Positions 10,219 through 20,684 of a stretch of 64,000 nt of DNA are shown here, in pieces. The translations under genes and the position numbers were made by a program. Where the stretch lies: the NCBI GenBank assembly GCA_023014485.1, contig JAJOZX010008802.1, forward strand, positions 55,001 to 119,000. The letters run 5' to 3'. Source of the stretch: Bathynomus jamesi (taxonomy: Eukaryota > Arthropoda > Malacostraca > Isopoda > Cirolanidae). Position 1 is the first letter of the stretch; every line of letters starts with the position of its first letter. The notes beneath the pieces were generated by a model, which saw nothing but the letters and a program-made list of their open reading frames with translations, did not search any database and was not told where the DNA came from.

Positions 10219-10879
10219 TAGTTTGAAGTATAGTGTGAACTTTCAACTTTACTTCCTCTTTTGATAATTTCATTGTCTTAAATTGCATAAATATTTCTTC
10301 TTCTTTTTATGGTTTCTTTCTAAAAAAGTTCTTTCTTACCTTTGAAACAAAGTCGAAAAAGAGCTTCCAAAACTAATTATATTAAATCGACATCCTGTCG
10401 GTAAACTTTTGAGAAATAAGAGAAGTGTACTTTTTGCCTTTTCAATACTACTTCCCTCCATGCTTCCTGGAAAAGGGATTTCGTTTATTTCATACATTTG
10501 CGAAAAAAAGTTATTATTTACAAAACACTCTTATCCTAAATTTACGGTGCAATACTTTCATGTATGGGCAAATAGGGCATTAACTCAAATTACCTCCCAT
10601 ATAACAGGTTTGGGTAATTTATAAAAATACTCCCATTTCACTAAAATTACTAAAATTTTAATATAATAATTGCCCCTTTCCTATTTAAATCAATGTACCC
10701 AGAATAGGTTTTCAGACTATAATTACTTCAGTCTTTCTTCTCTAGAGTGAACAAAAAATATTTTCTCAGCCATTCTCTTTATCCCAAAAGTTAAATAAGA
10801 AATTTACTTTTAAATACAAATACAAAATTCAGATACACTCTTTTAGTAATTTTAGTTAAAATTTAGTAAAAAGGACTCA

Positions 10880-11008
10880 TATCCCGACTGCGTGGGAGTA
10901 AGAGTGCCCGAATGAGTGGCCAACCAAACACGGTACTCGCAACGGGAGCAAACTTAAAAGCCTCAACGCCCAGTCCGACACTGAGACCACTGAGCTACCG
11001 GAAGGCCA
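10880..11008 (-). repeat. tRNA-like sequence, possible SINE head
   Basis: On the minus strand CCGGTAGCTCAGTGGTCTCA is a good tRNA A-box region. It is followed by a possible anticodon stem and a GTTTGCTCCCG segment that could be a decayed B box. The arms do not fold into a clean tRNA. It lies about 120 bases from a host exon, so an exapted or intronic SINE is likely. Confidence 0.35.
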
Positions 11009-11126
11009 TAATTTTAGTAATTTAGCAATAATGAAAAACTATGCAATTCTGAGCCGGAACGTTTCATATTTTTAATTCAATTAAGTCATTACTAAACGCG
11101 ACCAGAAGATGTAAAATTTCGCTCAC

Positions 11127-11340
11127 CCGATCTGTCTACGACGAAGATAAGTTCATTGTGAGGATTGAAGCATTCGTAAGGAATCTCAGGAAAGAAATTT
11201 AACATAAGGACATCATTTTTCATTAATCCTTTGGAACTTCTATCTCCTGTCATCTGCAAAGCGTGAGCTTTGTGCACAGTCTGGTAATAAACTTGGAAAC
11301 TCCAATCATGGTCCAAATTTGAACCTCCATCTTGTGTTAT
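11127..11340 (-). CDS. VWA5A: VWA5A-like protein, exon at the start of the VWA domain
   Basis: The exon is bounded on the minus strand by a TTGGCAG acceptor and a GTGAGC donor. It starts in phase 0 and ends in phase 1 (214 bases). It encodes the stretch before and into the von Willebrand A domain: DHDWSFQVYYQTVH, VLMLNFFPEIP and ELIFVVDRSG, where DRSG begins the MIDAS metal-binding motif (usual form DRSGSM). Its phase fits the preceding exon at 11507-11652. The continuation (SM and the rest of VWA) is not seen between 11126 and base 1, so it may lie outside the window. Confidence 0.85.
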
Positions 11341-11506
11341 CTGCCAAATATAAAAATTATTTTAAAAACCAACTAATCTTTTATTACTCTCAGTTTCTAT
11401 ACAAAATATAATTAAAAGGCTACGTTATAAATCATGACAATTGATCACGTGATATATAAACCTATATTATGAATCATCATCACGATTAAAAAATAAAAAT
11501 ACGTAC

Positions 11507-11652
11507 CACAGCAGTTGTTTCTTCATCGCTTATCTCGACATTGACTGGATCGCTCTCTGAAGTTACTTTAGCAATTTTTAAACTTCCTCTAACTTCTCCT
11601 TTGACATCCAAGGAATACGAAGTCTGATTCGGAAATACACCGTGCGATGAAC
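11507..11652 (-). CDS. VWA5A: VWA5A-like protein, exon between VIT and VWA
   Basis: A TTTTCAG acceptor and GTACGT donor on the minus strand; it starts with two bases completing a glycine codon and ends in phase 0. It encodes SSHGVFPNQTSYSLDVKGEV and VNVEISDEETTAV, matching the beta-rich linker after the VIT domain in VWA5A-type proteins. It joins in frame to the exons on both sides. Confidence 0.82.
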
Positions 11653-12077
11653 CTGAAAATTCGGTTGAAAAGTAAGAAATAGGACATATTTGTATGATGT
11701 AACAGCAAAGAATCTGCTGTCCAATGTCTTTAGATGGGATCACTCATAGCCGTCTCATTATTTAACAACCTTATTAAATTACCTGTATGATCCTAACTAT
11801 CATTAGTTATTCACCCTTGGTGTAAATTCTGCCAGTTGGACACTGTTTAATGGAGTTTTCCAATTGGTGGAGCTTTTTTCGCTTTAATTACATCAGTTGA
11901 GAATTTCTGAGATAACCTCATACACCTCAAAAGCTGAAAATCTTTTAGCAGTATAAAAATGGACACCTCCATGTAACTGAGAAGCTTCTACTGTCCATTT
12001 TGCATATGAAACCCAACATTTCACATGCAAAGAAATGAAATTGAAATCTTTGCGGGTAAAATATATAGAGGACACAG

Positions 12078-12122
12078 CAGAGGCGTACACAGCATTTCTT
12101 AAAGGGGATAGGGCACACACAC

Positions 12123-12187
<65 letters not shown>

Positions 12188-12571
12188 TGTGTGTGTGTGT
12201 GTGTGTGTGTGAGCTCAAAATTGATGATGATTGATTTGGAATCAAAATAAATTGCATCTTGGAAGGCTTCAGTTGTATTTTATTTCCGATTTATGGGCAA
12301 AGAATTAAATTTGCACAAATTAATCGTACGTATAAAGACATATATAAACGTTCCTAAGCCAGCCAAAATTACTTTTGAGTTATGAGTTAATAACATGTTC
12401 TGGTAACCATGAAATAACTGAAATTCCATATGCCATCAAGACTTTTTTGTAGTGAATGTTAAAGTTATCGATTTTTGAAAATTTCTTTTTCAAATATCTT
12501 TAATGAGAGTAGTAATAATTTTTACAATGGGGGGCCTATGCCCCCTATGCCCCCCCTCATGTACGCCACTG
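12078..12571. mobile_element. hAT MITE, 494 bases, 8-base target duplication
   Basis: Ends CAGAGGCGTAC and GTACGCCACTG are inverted repeats of the common hAT type. Flanks are GGACACAG and GGATACAG (7 of 8 match). A (TA)n(TG)n tract at 12126-12212 lies inside. It is intronic to the VWA5A-like gene and has no coding capacity. Confidence 0.78.
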
Positions 12572-12788
12572 GGATACAGTATGCGACAGACAAACATATA
12601 CAGTATGTATAAAGCAGTGGTTCCCAACGGGGACGGAACCGCTCCCCCCCCAGGGGACGTTTGTAATGTTTAGGGGGCGCTAGGAAAAAACTGAATGACA
12701 AACTTAAGTATGAACTCCATTGTAACAACTGTCATGTAATGTAAAATTAGATTATTATTGGAACAATCCTTACTGTAATGGAGCTGAT

Positions 12789-12789
<1 letters not shown>

Positions 12790-12819
<30 letters not shown>
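12790..12819. repeat. (TATC)n tetranucleotide microsatellite
   Basis: About seven TATC units. Confidence 0.97.
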
Positions 12820-13668
12820 GTGGAAAAAGTCACATCAAACAATTTCATACCGAAAAAGTCAGTAAATAATTTAATAACGAAGATTTTGAAAAGAAATTAT
12901 TCCGGCAATGAAAGCTTAATATTTAATTTAAGTTCACGAGGAACTTAGATTTTAAATGCAGTTTCACAAATCTTGACACAATGGGTTCCGATGTGAAGTT
13001 TTAAATTTTCATGGCCACGTTCTTTTTCATAGTTTTATTCACCGAATGACATTTCTCAATTTCACAAACGTGGATGCAATTTTTTAGAAGCGTCCACAGA
13101 CTATTTAAACTGGTGATGATTATTAGAATGACCGGAATTAGATGGGACCGAACGGCCCAGCACCGCAGGAGCCTATGGGGCACACTTTAGCTAGTAAATA
13201 TAAATATATTCACTGTATCGTAATTATTTCTTTCAACAACAGTTAAGCTTACAGTCACTAATCATCCTATCATTTGCTGTTTTATATCAACTATAGAAAA
13301 TTAAATTTTTTTTTAATACGCCTTTAGGCCCTTAAATTATTTACTTTAAGCACTCCTAGTTTTGTCAGAATTTGTAAAAACATAAAATCTGAACGAAGAT
13401 GAATATCCATTTTTTTAATATACTGCAGTTGAACCTCATTTTAATTTAAGGTATTTACATTTTCAATATATTTATGTTCGCTTTATATGTCGTCGTTCAA
13501 TAATGTTCAATCCAATAAATCGGGCTCAATTTTTAGATGGCCTCACTGTTATTCAGGTTAGTATAACTGGCTTCTTAATACTATGAATTCAGTAACAGTG
13601 ATTTCACGTTTTGTTACTAAGCCCGGTTACTAATCCACAAACAATGGAGCATATACTACTTCAACGAT
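12820..13668. other. Intronic AT-rich DNA, no recognised gene
   Basis: No ORF with motifs. A hAT-like left end (CAGTGGTTCCCAAC at 12614) starts just before this stretch but no partner end was found. Confidence 0.5.
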
Positions 13669-13671
13669 ATA

Positions 13672-13756
13672 CAGTGACCCAAAAAGTGTTTCCCGACCCC
13701 TCCCTACCTAAAAAAATTATTGTACATTATTTCGGGAGCACATTTTTGGATCACTG
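13672..13756. mobile_element. Tiny Tc1/mariner-type MITE (~85 bases)
   Basis: Ends CAGTGACCCAAAAAGTG and the complement of CATTTTTGGATCACTG pair over about 25 bases including CCCG/CGGG. TA flanks both ends. The element is almost only terminal repeats. Confidence 0.72.
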
Positions 13757-14202
13757 TATTTAACTATCAGTAACTTCAGCTTTTGTAAAGTGCTACCTCC
13801 ACTCTATTGAACTTAGCACATACAGACATCTGTCAATAATACATTTATATACTTCTTCCTATGTTTATGCTACTCATCCTTCATTAGCAGAGCAACACTC
13901 CTCTTACCTCCTCTCTCTTTCCATACCCGATTTCACATCTTTCATACCGTATCACCATTTCCTTTCAGTTTAGTTTCGCATAGACCATGGAAGTCAAAAC
14001 GTTCGTCCTGACAAATCATGAACACTTCCACCCTCTTTGCATCCTCATTTATACCTCTTAACATTCTATACTGCCAAACGAGACCGCAAACACTTCCTGG
14101 GGCAGCGTTGGAGGACGCGCTTTACAAATCCGATGTCTTTAATGAACATTATGTTTATCTTAAAAACGTAATAATTAAAATTAAGTATATTTAATTTCTT
14201 AC

Positions 14203-14349
14203 CCATACAACCATCGAATTGGTAACTAGTTTCCTGATCGGCGGGACAATATCTGGGATTGAAAATGGTTGGTAGCGTGAATGTAACGGCTCCATCAACG
14301 CCCACGGGAAGTTCCATCACCATCTTCAGTTTTAGTTCAGCTACGTCTC
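14203..14349 (-). CDS. VWA5A: VWA5A-like protein, VIT-domain exon
   Basis: A CTGAAG acceptor and GTAAGA donor on the minus strand, phase 1 in and phase 1 out (147 bases). It encodes DVAELKLKMVMELP, DGAVTFTLPTIFNPRY and CPADQETSYQFDGCMG. FTLPTxxxPRY is the characteristic late-VIT block. The first codon is completed by the G at the end of the exon at 20357-20468. Confidence 0.88.
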
Positions 14350-14508
14350 CTTCAGTAGAAAGAGGAAAATAAGTGTAAATTTGATTGTTCGTCCAAATGA
14401 TTAATCTACAGAATCTACAGAAGCTAAGGCTAATCCTGTGGATTACATACAGGATTACATTGTGGGAAACATATGAAACTATTACACAAAATATTATTAA
14501 TATATATA

Positions 14509-14538
<30 letters not shown>

Positions 14539-14539
<1 letters not shown>

Positions 14540-14859
14540 GCAGTGTTGTATATTTATTTACCTGCCCAAGGTGTCTCCTTGGTACTTACATTGGCAGCAC
14601 CATGCGCTCCCTCAGGACTAGATTTTATTCGCATATGGGAATAAGTTGCCAAACAGGTAAAATTTTAAATAAAAAAGAAGCCTCCAGTATTCGGGAACAC
14701 AGTATAAAATGTAAAACTGATGTCACTTTAGGTAATTTTAAAATTCTCGGTTGTAATTCTTGTCCTAACTCACTTAGAATTTTGGAATCTCTCTATATTA
14801 AAACATTGACCCCTTCTCTAAACGTGGATTCCTCAGCTGTCCCTCTAAATTTTTTATAA
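14539..14859 (+). pseudogene. Penelope-like element, GIY-YIG endonuclease domain (C-terminal end)
   Basis: The frame reads VVYLFTCPRCLLGTYIGST, RSLRTRFYSHMGISCQTG, SSIREHSIKCK and RILESLYIKTLTPSLN. These are the ordered blocks of the GIY-YIG nuclease at the C-terminus of Penelope-like elements (YIG core, Arg and His, ILE glutamate, final LN). The RT domain upstream is absent; (TA)n at 14500-14538 replaces it, so the copy is 5' truncated. The family nuclease nicks DNA for target-primed reverse transcription. Confidence 0.85.
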
Positions 14860-15457
<598 letters not shown>

Positions 15458-15554
15458 GACCCAAACGTCACAGGTACATAGATTTTTTTTATGCAGGAAG
15501 AAGGGGCCAAGGGCGAATACCCACAAAACGCCACCGCCAATAGAAGAAGAAAGC

Positions 15555-16028
15555 TAAAATGCGGAATGATCATGTGAGAAACACTGTTATCCGTGAGATG
15601 TGTGGGAGTCAATGGAGTCTTGTGGAGATAGCAGATGAGGGGGTGTTAAAATGGTTTGGGCATATAGAGAGGAGTGAGGGAGGAGAAGTTGCTAAAGAGG
15701 ATTTACGTGTCGGAGGGGAAAGGGGGAGGGGTAGACCAAGGAGGAGAGGGAAGGATGGGGTGAGGGAGGCTTTGGGTCAGTGGGGCCTGGACGTCTGGGA
15801 GGGTGAAAGATGCGCGCACGTTAGAAAAAAGTGGAGCGATGTGGTATATGGGGGCGACCGCTGGCAATGTGCCGGCTCAGGGTGTATGAAGCAGTCTGGG
15901 TAAACCGTGTAGTCTGCGGGGCTGGGCTGTGGATAATGTTGCCCTGAGACTGGTGCATTATTGTCATGTCACCTGATGAAGTGAATGTGAGCGACTGAGG
16001 ATTGTTCCTGATGCAACCCCACTGCGGT
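15555..16028 (+). pseudogene. LINE 3' end: C-terminal part of a reverse transcriptase protein
   Basis: The frame 15559-15903 reads RNDHVRNTVIREMCG, VLKWFGHIERSEGG, RGRGRPRRRGKDGV and VRKKWSDVVYG. The order (RND.VR, L.W.GH..R, GR.RGRPR.RW) is the standard tail after the RT in RTE/CR1-like LINEs; the LINE at 48.5-50.2 kb has a related tail. EN and RT domains are missing. Its 3' UTR is cut at 16028 by the insertion of a hAT. Confidence 0.75.
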
Positions 16029-16364
16029 CAGAGCTGGGCAATAAATACATTGAATGTATTTAAATACTAAATACTAAATCATGGGAGAAATGTATTTAAA
16101 TACTAAATACTAAATACATTTTACGAATGTATTTAGATACTAAATACAAAATACATCAATTGTATTTAAATACATTTGTAAATACATTTTAAATACATAC
16201 AAATTTTAACATATGCATTCACTAATTCATGTTTTGATAAATTTCTACTTTAGGGGACATGGTGAATTTCGAAATAAATACACCACTCGATAGATCAGAC
16301 GATTTTAAAAGCTTTTTCATCAATGAATTTTCCATCGCAAATTGGATTGATTGCAATGAGTTAG

Positions 16365-16655
16365 TTACACAGGCCCACTTAAGGCAGAGCCGTTTTGTAC
16401 GATTATTCGGTCAATTTCAAGATATTTTTTGATGTCTAAAAAAACACTTACCTTCAGATGAGTGTACAGATTCGTTGTAGCATTGCTTGCAGCAGAGACT
16501 TCGTGTTTACACAGCAAGCAGGTGCACTTTACCTTATTACCTTTAGATTTAATTTTAAAGTATTTTCCATCAAACAGAGGGTGCACTAAATTGTTATCTG
16601 CAGATATATCACTGTTTGATTCACCGGATTTGCTTGTTGAAGCCATGACACGCAC
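16365..16655 (-). pseudogene. hAT transposase N-terminal fragment with BED zinc finger
   Basis: HPLFDGKYFKIKSKGN, CTCLLCKHEVSAASNAT and NLYTHLK are the BED-type finger (Cys, Cys, His) at the start of hAT transposases. After about 90 residues the frame ends and the catalytic domain is absent, so the element is non-autonomous. Confidence 0.75.
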
Positions 16656-16714
16656 ACGATAAAGAAATCAACCGCTTTCGATTAAGAGTGGAACACAACT
16701 GATTGAACTGACAC

Positions 16715-17556
16715 CAGTGATGTAGTCGAGACCACCAAGTCACCATTGTGAAAGGGGTTTCAGACTTGAAAGTTAAAAACAGTGATGTAGTCGAGACCAC
16801 CAAGTCCGAGACTGAGACCGAGACCGAGACCTGATCCTGTGAGACCAAGATCGAGACCGAGATCAAAGGTTCGAGATCGAGATCTACCTTCCGAGATCGA
16901 GACCCTTAAAATTCGAGACCGAGATCGAGACCAAGCTCATGCTCTTTCAATTTGTTTTACACTACTATGGAAATGTGAAGGGTTGTCGAGTTATTCTATG
17001 CTTTATTGAATTTATCGGTACTGTTTTCTTTATGCTGTATTTCTTGCATTATTTTTGTGTGAAGCATTTTATTTTTCAAATACATATTGGATGGGAGGAT
17101 AATCGTTTTTATCACGCCACAGAGGTTGACACGCCGTTTGGCAACACTAAGTGGCCTTATAATATATACTTATATATAATATATATAATTCTCTATTTAG
17201 TGTTTCCATTTTCAATAAAATTAATATGACAGGGGGGGGGGGGGGGTTGCAATTTTTTTTTTTGTAGCGCTGACCTAAAAAAATCCAGATCCACACACCC
17301 CGCAAGGCAAACATGGCAACTCAAAACAGGGTGACTAATTACTGAATACCTAGAGTCCCTTACTTTTACAAACTTTCATAAACATTCTGAATTGTGTCTG
17401 TTCAACCAAGCCACCATCATGAGTATGCCAATAACATGTATTTTTCATTACGGTCTCGAAAGGTCTCGAAGAGAAAAACGGAGACTGCGTCTGTCGAGAC
17501 CGAGATCGAGATCTGCAAATTGGGTCTCGAGATCGGTCTCGAGACCTACATCACTG
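16715..17556. mobile_element. hAT MITE 2 nested in hAT 1, perfect 8-base duplication
   Basis: Ends CAGTGATGTAGTCGAGACC and GGTCTCGAGACCTACATCACTG. Both flanks read ACTGACAC exactly. Subterminal CGAGACCGAGAT repeats at both ends are complementary. The left end is duplicated inside (again at 16780), pointing to an internal rearrangement or a nested sister copy. A G-run at 17232-17247 is present. Confidence 0.88.
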
Positions 17557-17620
17557 ACTGACACGTTGAAACATGAACCATGCTGTACTACACTGTCGAC
17601 GCGTCGTACTGTGCTAGTAG

Positions 17621-18962
17621 CCAGGGTTGGCACTAGTGGGCCCAGCCCGAAAAAACCCACCTGGTTTTTTTTTTTTAAAACCACTTGAAAAAACCCACTA
17701 TTTTACCCACTTGTGGGTTTTTTCATGAAACTTAAGAAGTGCATATGCAATTATTTTTAAAAATTGTCATATAGGCGCCTATAATGATTTTACATGCAAA
17801 GCAAGCAAACATGAGTCAACAAATAGACCTACAGGTATAACTCTTTGGGTGAGGTAGCAGGTTATAGAGTGTAGACATCAGCCAATCAGGGTGTTATACA
17901 TCCTGATTCTTCAGTCAACTGCATCTTCAAGGAATTTTCTACTTCTTCATGGATTGTATTTAAAAGTCTCTATCATTTCAATAAAATACTTAGACTCTGC
18001 ACATAGAAATGGAATATTATTTGCATAAAAGAATTTGGCTATTTTGTTATCAATGACATTTTTCTGCAAAGTTGTTGTTGTCATGCCAAAATCGCTTACT
18101 TTCTTTTGAATTTTTCTTTTTTTCATCTGTAATTGTGTCAGTGGTGGTGAGGATGAGTCTGGATCATCTGAGAGGTTTATGTCATGGCAGTATGAAGATG
18201 ATGTACTGGCAGTATTGTCAGTCTTGTTTCTTGATTCCATGTGTTTCAAACATTTCATTAAATGCATTTTTATTCGCTCTATTTTATTACTTATTTCATT
18301 ACTGCAATGTTTGCATCTAACTTTACTAGTCCCATCAATAATTTGACTTCACTCCATTCATGCCCTGATTTTCTTCCTGATCCAAAGGTCTTTGGCATTA
18401 TTTAATGCAGTTATAACTTCAAACAGACTAATTCTGTAGGCTAGCAGTAAAGATAAATATGCTGTTGCCAGTTTGTTTTATTTAACTGAAATAAAAGAAA
18501 AAATATTCAGTAATATGAATTAAATAGATATAACTAGCTGAATTAAGTTCCCTTTGGGAGCTGTAATTCATCTACTTCCAGCAGAAGACACAGGGGCCTG
18601 TCTTCCATAGAAAGTATAGCCTAACAAATAGGATAATTTACCATACCAAATTTAGTTCAAATTGGTCCATGTTTTCCAAATTTTGTTGTGAAGCTCAATC
18701 TGAGAAAATAATAACTTTTTATGCTTAATTGCCTGGAAGGCAACCTTTTTGCTAAAAACAAGACAAATGTTATATTAATAGTGTACGGTACAGTACAGTA
18801 TTATTATAAAAATAAGAATAGGTAGGTCTAATGTGAACTACCATATGGACATATGAAAAAACCCAATTTTACCCGGGTTTTTTCGGGTTTTAGGTGAAAA
18901 AAACCGAAAAAAAACACCTGGGGTGGGCTTTTTTAAAAAAAGTGGGTTTCTTGCCAACCCTG
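17621..18962. mobile_element. hAT element 3 nested in hAT 1
   Basis: Ends CCAGGGTTGGCA and TGCCAACCCTG are inverted repeats. Flanks are GCTAGTAG and GCTAGTAC (7 of 8). Subterminal AAAAAACCCAC repeats are mirrored at the right end as GTGGGTTTTTT-type motifs. It carries a truncated transposase on the minus strand. Confidence 0.82.
17947..18330 (-). pseudogene. hAT transposase N-terminal fragment
   Basis: The minus-strand frame starts in a Cys/His finger (CKHC-like, upstream of the first Met) and runs through MHLMKCLKHM, then KIAKFFYANNIPFLCAESKY and FIEMIETFKYNP. AKFFYANNIPF is the typical block following the BED finger of hAT transposases. The catalytic part is missing. Confidence 0.75.
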
Positions 18963-19066
18963 GCTAGTACAGAACGTGTATTAAACCAGTAAAAGTATTT
19001 ACATTTTTATATTTTGAGTATTTAAATACATTGTATTTAAATACTCATTAAAGTATTTAAATACTA

Positions 19067-19464
19067 CAGGGTGGGCCGTAAGTTTCCATACATAGGAAAA
19101 ATAAACATTTTTTTATGGACAACCATTTTTATTTATATAATATGCTCTACATGGTTGCCATTGTTTTGAAAACACATTTCAATACGTGTTCCTCACTGTT
19201 GATGAACACGCATTAGTTGACGTTATGCTTGTAATGGCGTTGGTGATATGTTCCTTTAGATGATTTATGTCTCGTATCTTTTCCTGATACACCATGGCCT
19301 TCAAGTGCCCCCAAAGATAGAAATCAAGGGGGGTGAGATCTGGGGATCTGGGAGGCCACTCCACAGGACCACGCCGACCAATCCAAGCATCCGGAAACTG
19401 CTGATCCAAATACCGACGCACGTATTTAAATTTTCCTATGTATGGAAACTTACGGCCCACCCTG
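19067..19464 (-). mobile_element. Deleted mariner-type element nested in hAT 1
   Basis: Ends CAGGGTGGGCCGTAAGTTTCC with its exact complement, flanked by TA. Only the transposase end remains, on the minus strand: FPDAWIGRRGPVEWPPRSPD, LTPLDFYLWGHLKAMVY. These are the third-carboxylate region (PPRSPDLTPLDF) of the catalytic domain. The N-terminal two thirds are deleted. Confidence 0.88.
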
Positions 19465-19721
19465 TATATTTAAATACATGAAAAAACAATGTATTTATAA
19501 ATACAGTTCTAAATACACAAATGTATTTAAATACAAATGTATTTAATACTGCCCAGCTCTGACTGCGATAAACTTTTATATGAACGCATATCTTAAAAAT
19601 TATGCGCTATTTAACAATTTTATTTCTAATACAGCATCAATAATTGTCTATTTTAGATATTCAAAGTGTCTTCCTTCAACTTAAGCACATTGTTTACAAG
19701 TTCACTGGTTATATATATATA

Positions 19722-20271
19722 CAGCGGTGTAGTGCTGTGGGAATGCGTGGGAACGGCGTTCCCTTACTTTTTTTGGTAGACGGAACAGCGTTCCCTCACT
19801 ATTTCAAATAATCCGAACTTACAAATCTCTAATGTCATGAAATTTTAATTCCCACCCCTAGAAGAAATATGAGAAAGAATCATTAACTGTTTCATTTCTT
19901 TTAGCTTCGACTGAGGCAATGCTAGCCTATAAAGATCTGGTGAACCAGTCACCACGGCGTACCAGTTGTTAACTTTTTTTTAGTTAATCATTCCAGTTGT
20001 TAGCTATTTTTATTGATCGCACTGGATGTCGTATATCTAATGACACTGGAAATACTGCATCTTCAACCTTGGAATATATCCTAATATCCAGTGCATATGA
20101 CCTCAAAATATCCCTGAAATTGGTCAGATTTCAAAAGATTTCCCGGGGGGCTTACAGTGCCCCCGGACCGGCAGCTGTATGGGCTCGCCGTGCTCGCCAT
20201 TGTCCCCCCAGCATCTAAGTAACACTTTCAAAATGCGTTCCCTCACTTCTTTATTTAGCACTACACCACTG
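19722..20271. mobile_element. hAT-like MITE, 550 bases
   Basis: The left end CAGCGGTGTAGTGCT matches the complement of AGCACTACACCACTG with one mismatch. GGAACGCGTTCCC-like and AGTGAGGGAACGC motifs are mirrored. Flanks TATATATA and TATGTATG are similar but of low complexity. It is next to the host exon at 20357. Confidence 0.75.
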
Positions 20272-20275
20272 TATG

Positions 20276-20325
<50 letters not shown>

Positions 20326-20356
20326 TAAAAACTTAAGTTTATAATTTGCAACTGAC

Positions 20357-20468
20357 CTTTAGGAAAATTTCCGAGGGAAAGGTGCAACAAATCTCCAGAG
20401 AAGTCATTTTCAGAACCTAAAATGGCAGTATGTCCCTGCTTCACGGCATTAGAATAAACTTGTTGAGC
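20357..20468 (-). CDS. VWA5A: VWA5A-like protein, VIT-domain exon
   Basis: A TTTCTTTAG acceptor and GTCAGT donor on the minus strand; phase 0 in, phase 1 out (112 bases). It encodes AQQVYSNAVKQGHTAILGSE and FSGDLLHLSLGNFPK. The pattern (Y..A...GHTA.L, then D.....GN.P) is diagnostic of VIT domains. It joins in frame to the exons at 37045-37145 and 14203-14349. Confidence 0.9.
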
Positions 20469-20520
20469 CTAAAGAAATATAATACCTTAACTTTATCTAC
20501 TGCAATAATATTGTTATGTG

Positions 20521-20544
20521 GTCTCTCTCTCTCTCTCTCTCTCC
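20521..20544. repeat. (CT)n ending in CCAG at the 5' edge of CR1 copy A
   Basis: About 11 CT units directly followed by CAGCAGGTAGT, the point where homology to CR1 copy B begins. A similar (CT)n-C-run-AG precedes copy C. Confidence 0.9.
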
Positions 20545-20684
20545 AGCAGCAGGTAGTCCCCCTCCAACAGCAGGTAGTGACTCTCCTTCTACGTTGGAGG
20601 GGGCTCAAGCTCCTGCGGAGATTGTCCCCTCGTTAGTGAGGGCTATTCAACTCCCGACAGCCCTGGCTGTTCGGGAAACGGGTC

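Larger units (their letters stand above)
16029..19561. mobile_element. hAT element 1, host of three nested insertions
   Basis: Ends CAGAGCTGGGCA and TGCCCAGCTCTG are exact inverted repeats. Flanks ACTGCGGT and ACTGCGAT match at 7 of 8. Subterminal DNA at both ends is packed with ATGTATTTAAATAC repeats. Its own coding remnant is a BED zinc finger at 16365-16655. Insertions at 16715-17556, 17621-18962 and 19067-19464 account for about 2.6 of 3.5 kb. Confidence 0.88.

Noticed and set aside
12614..12760. hAT-like left terminus CAGTGGTTCCCAAC
   Set aside because: No matching right end or target duplication was found downstream, so no element was called.
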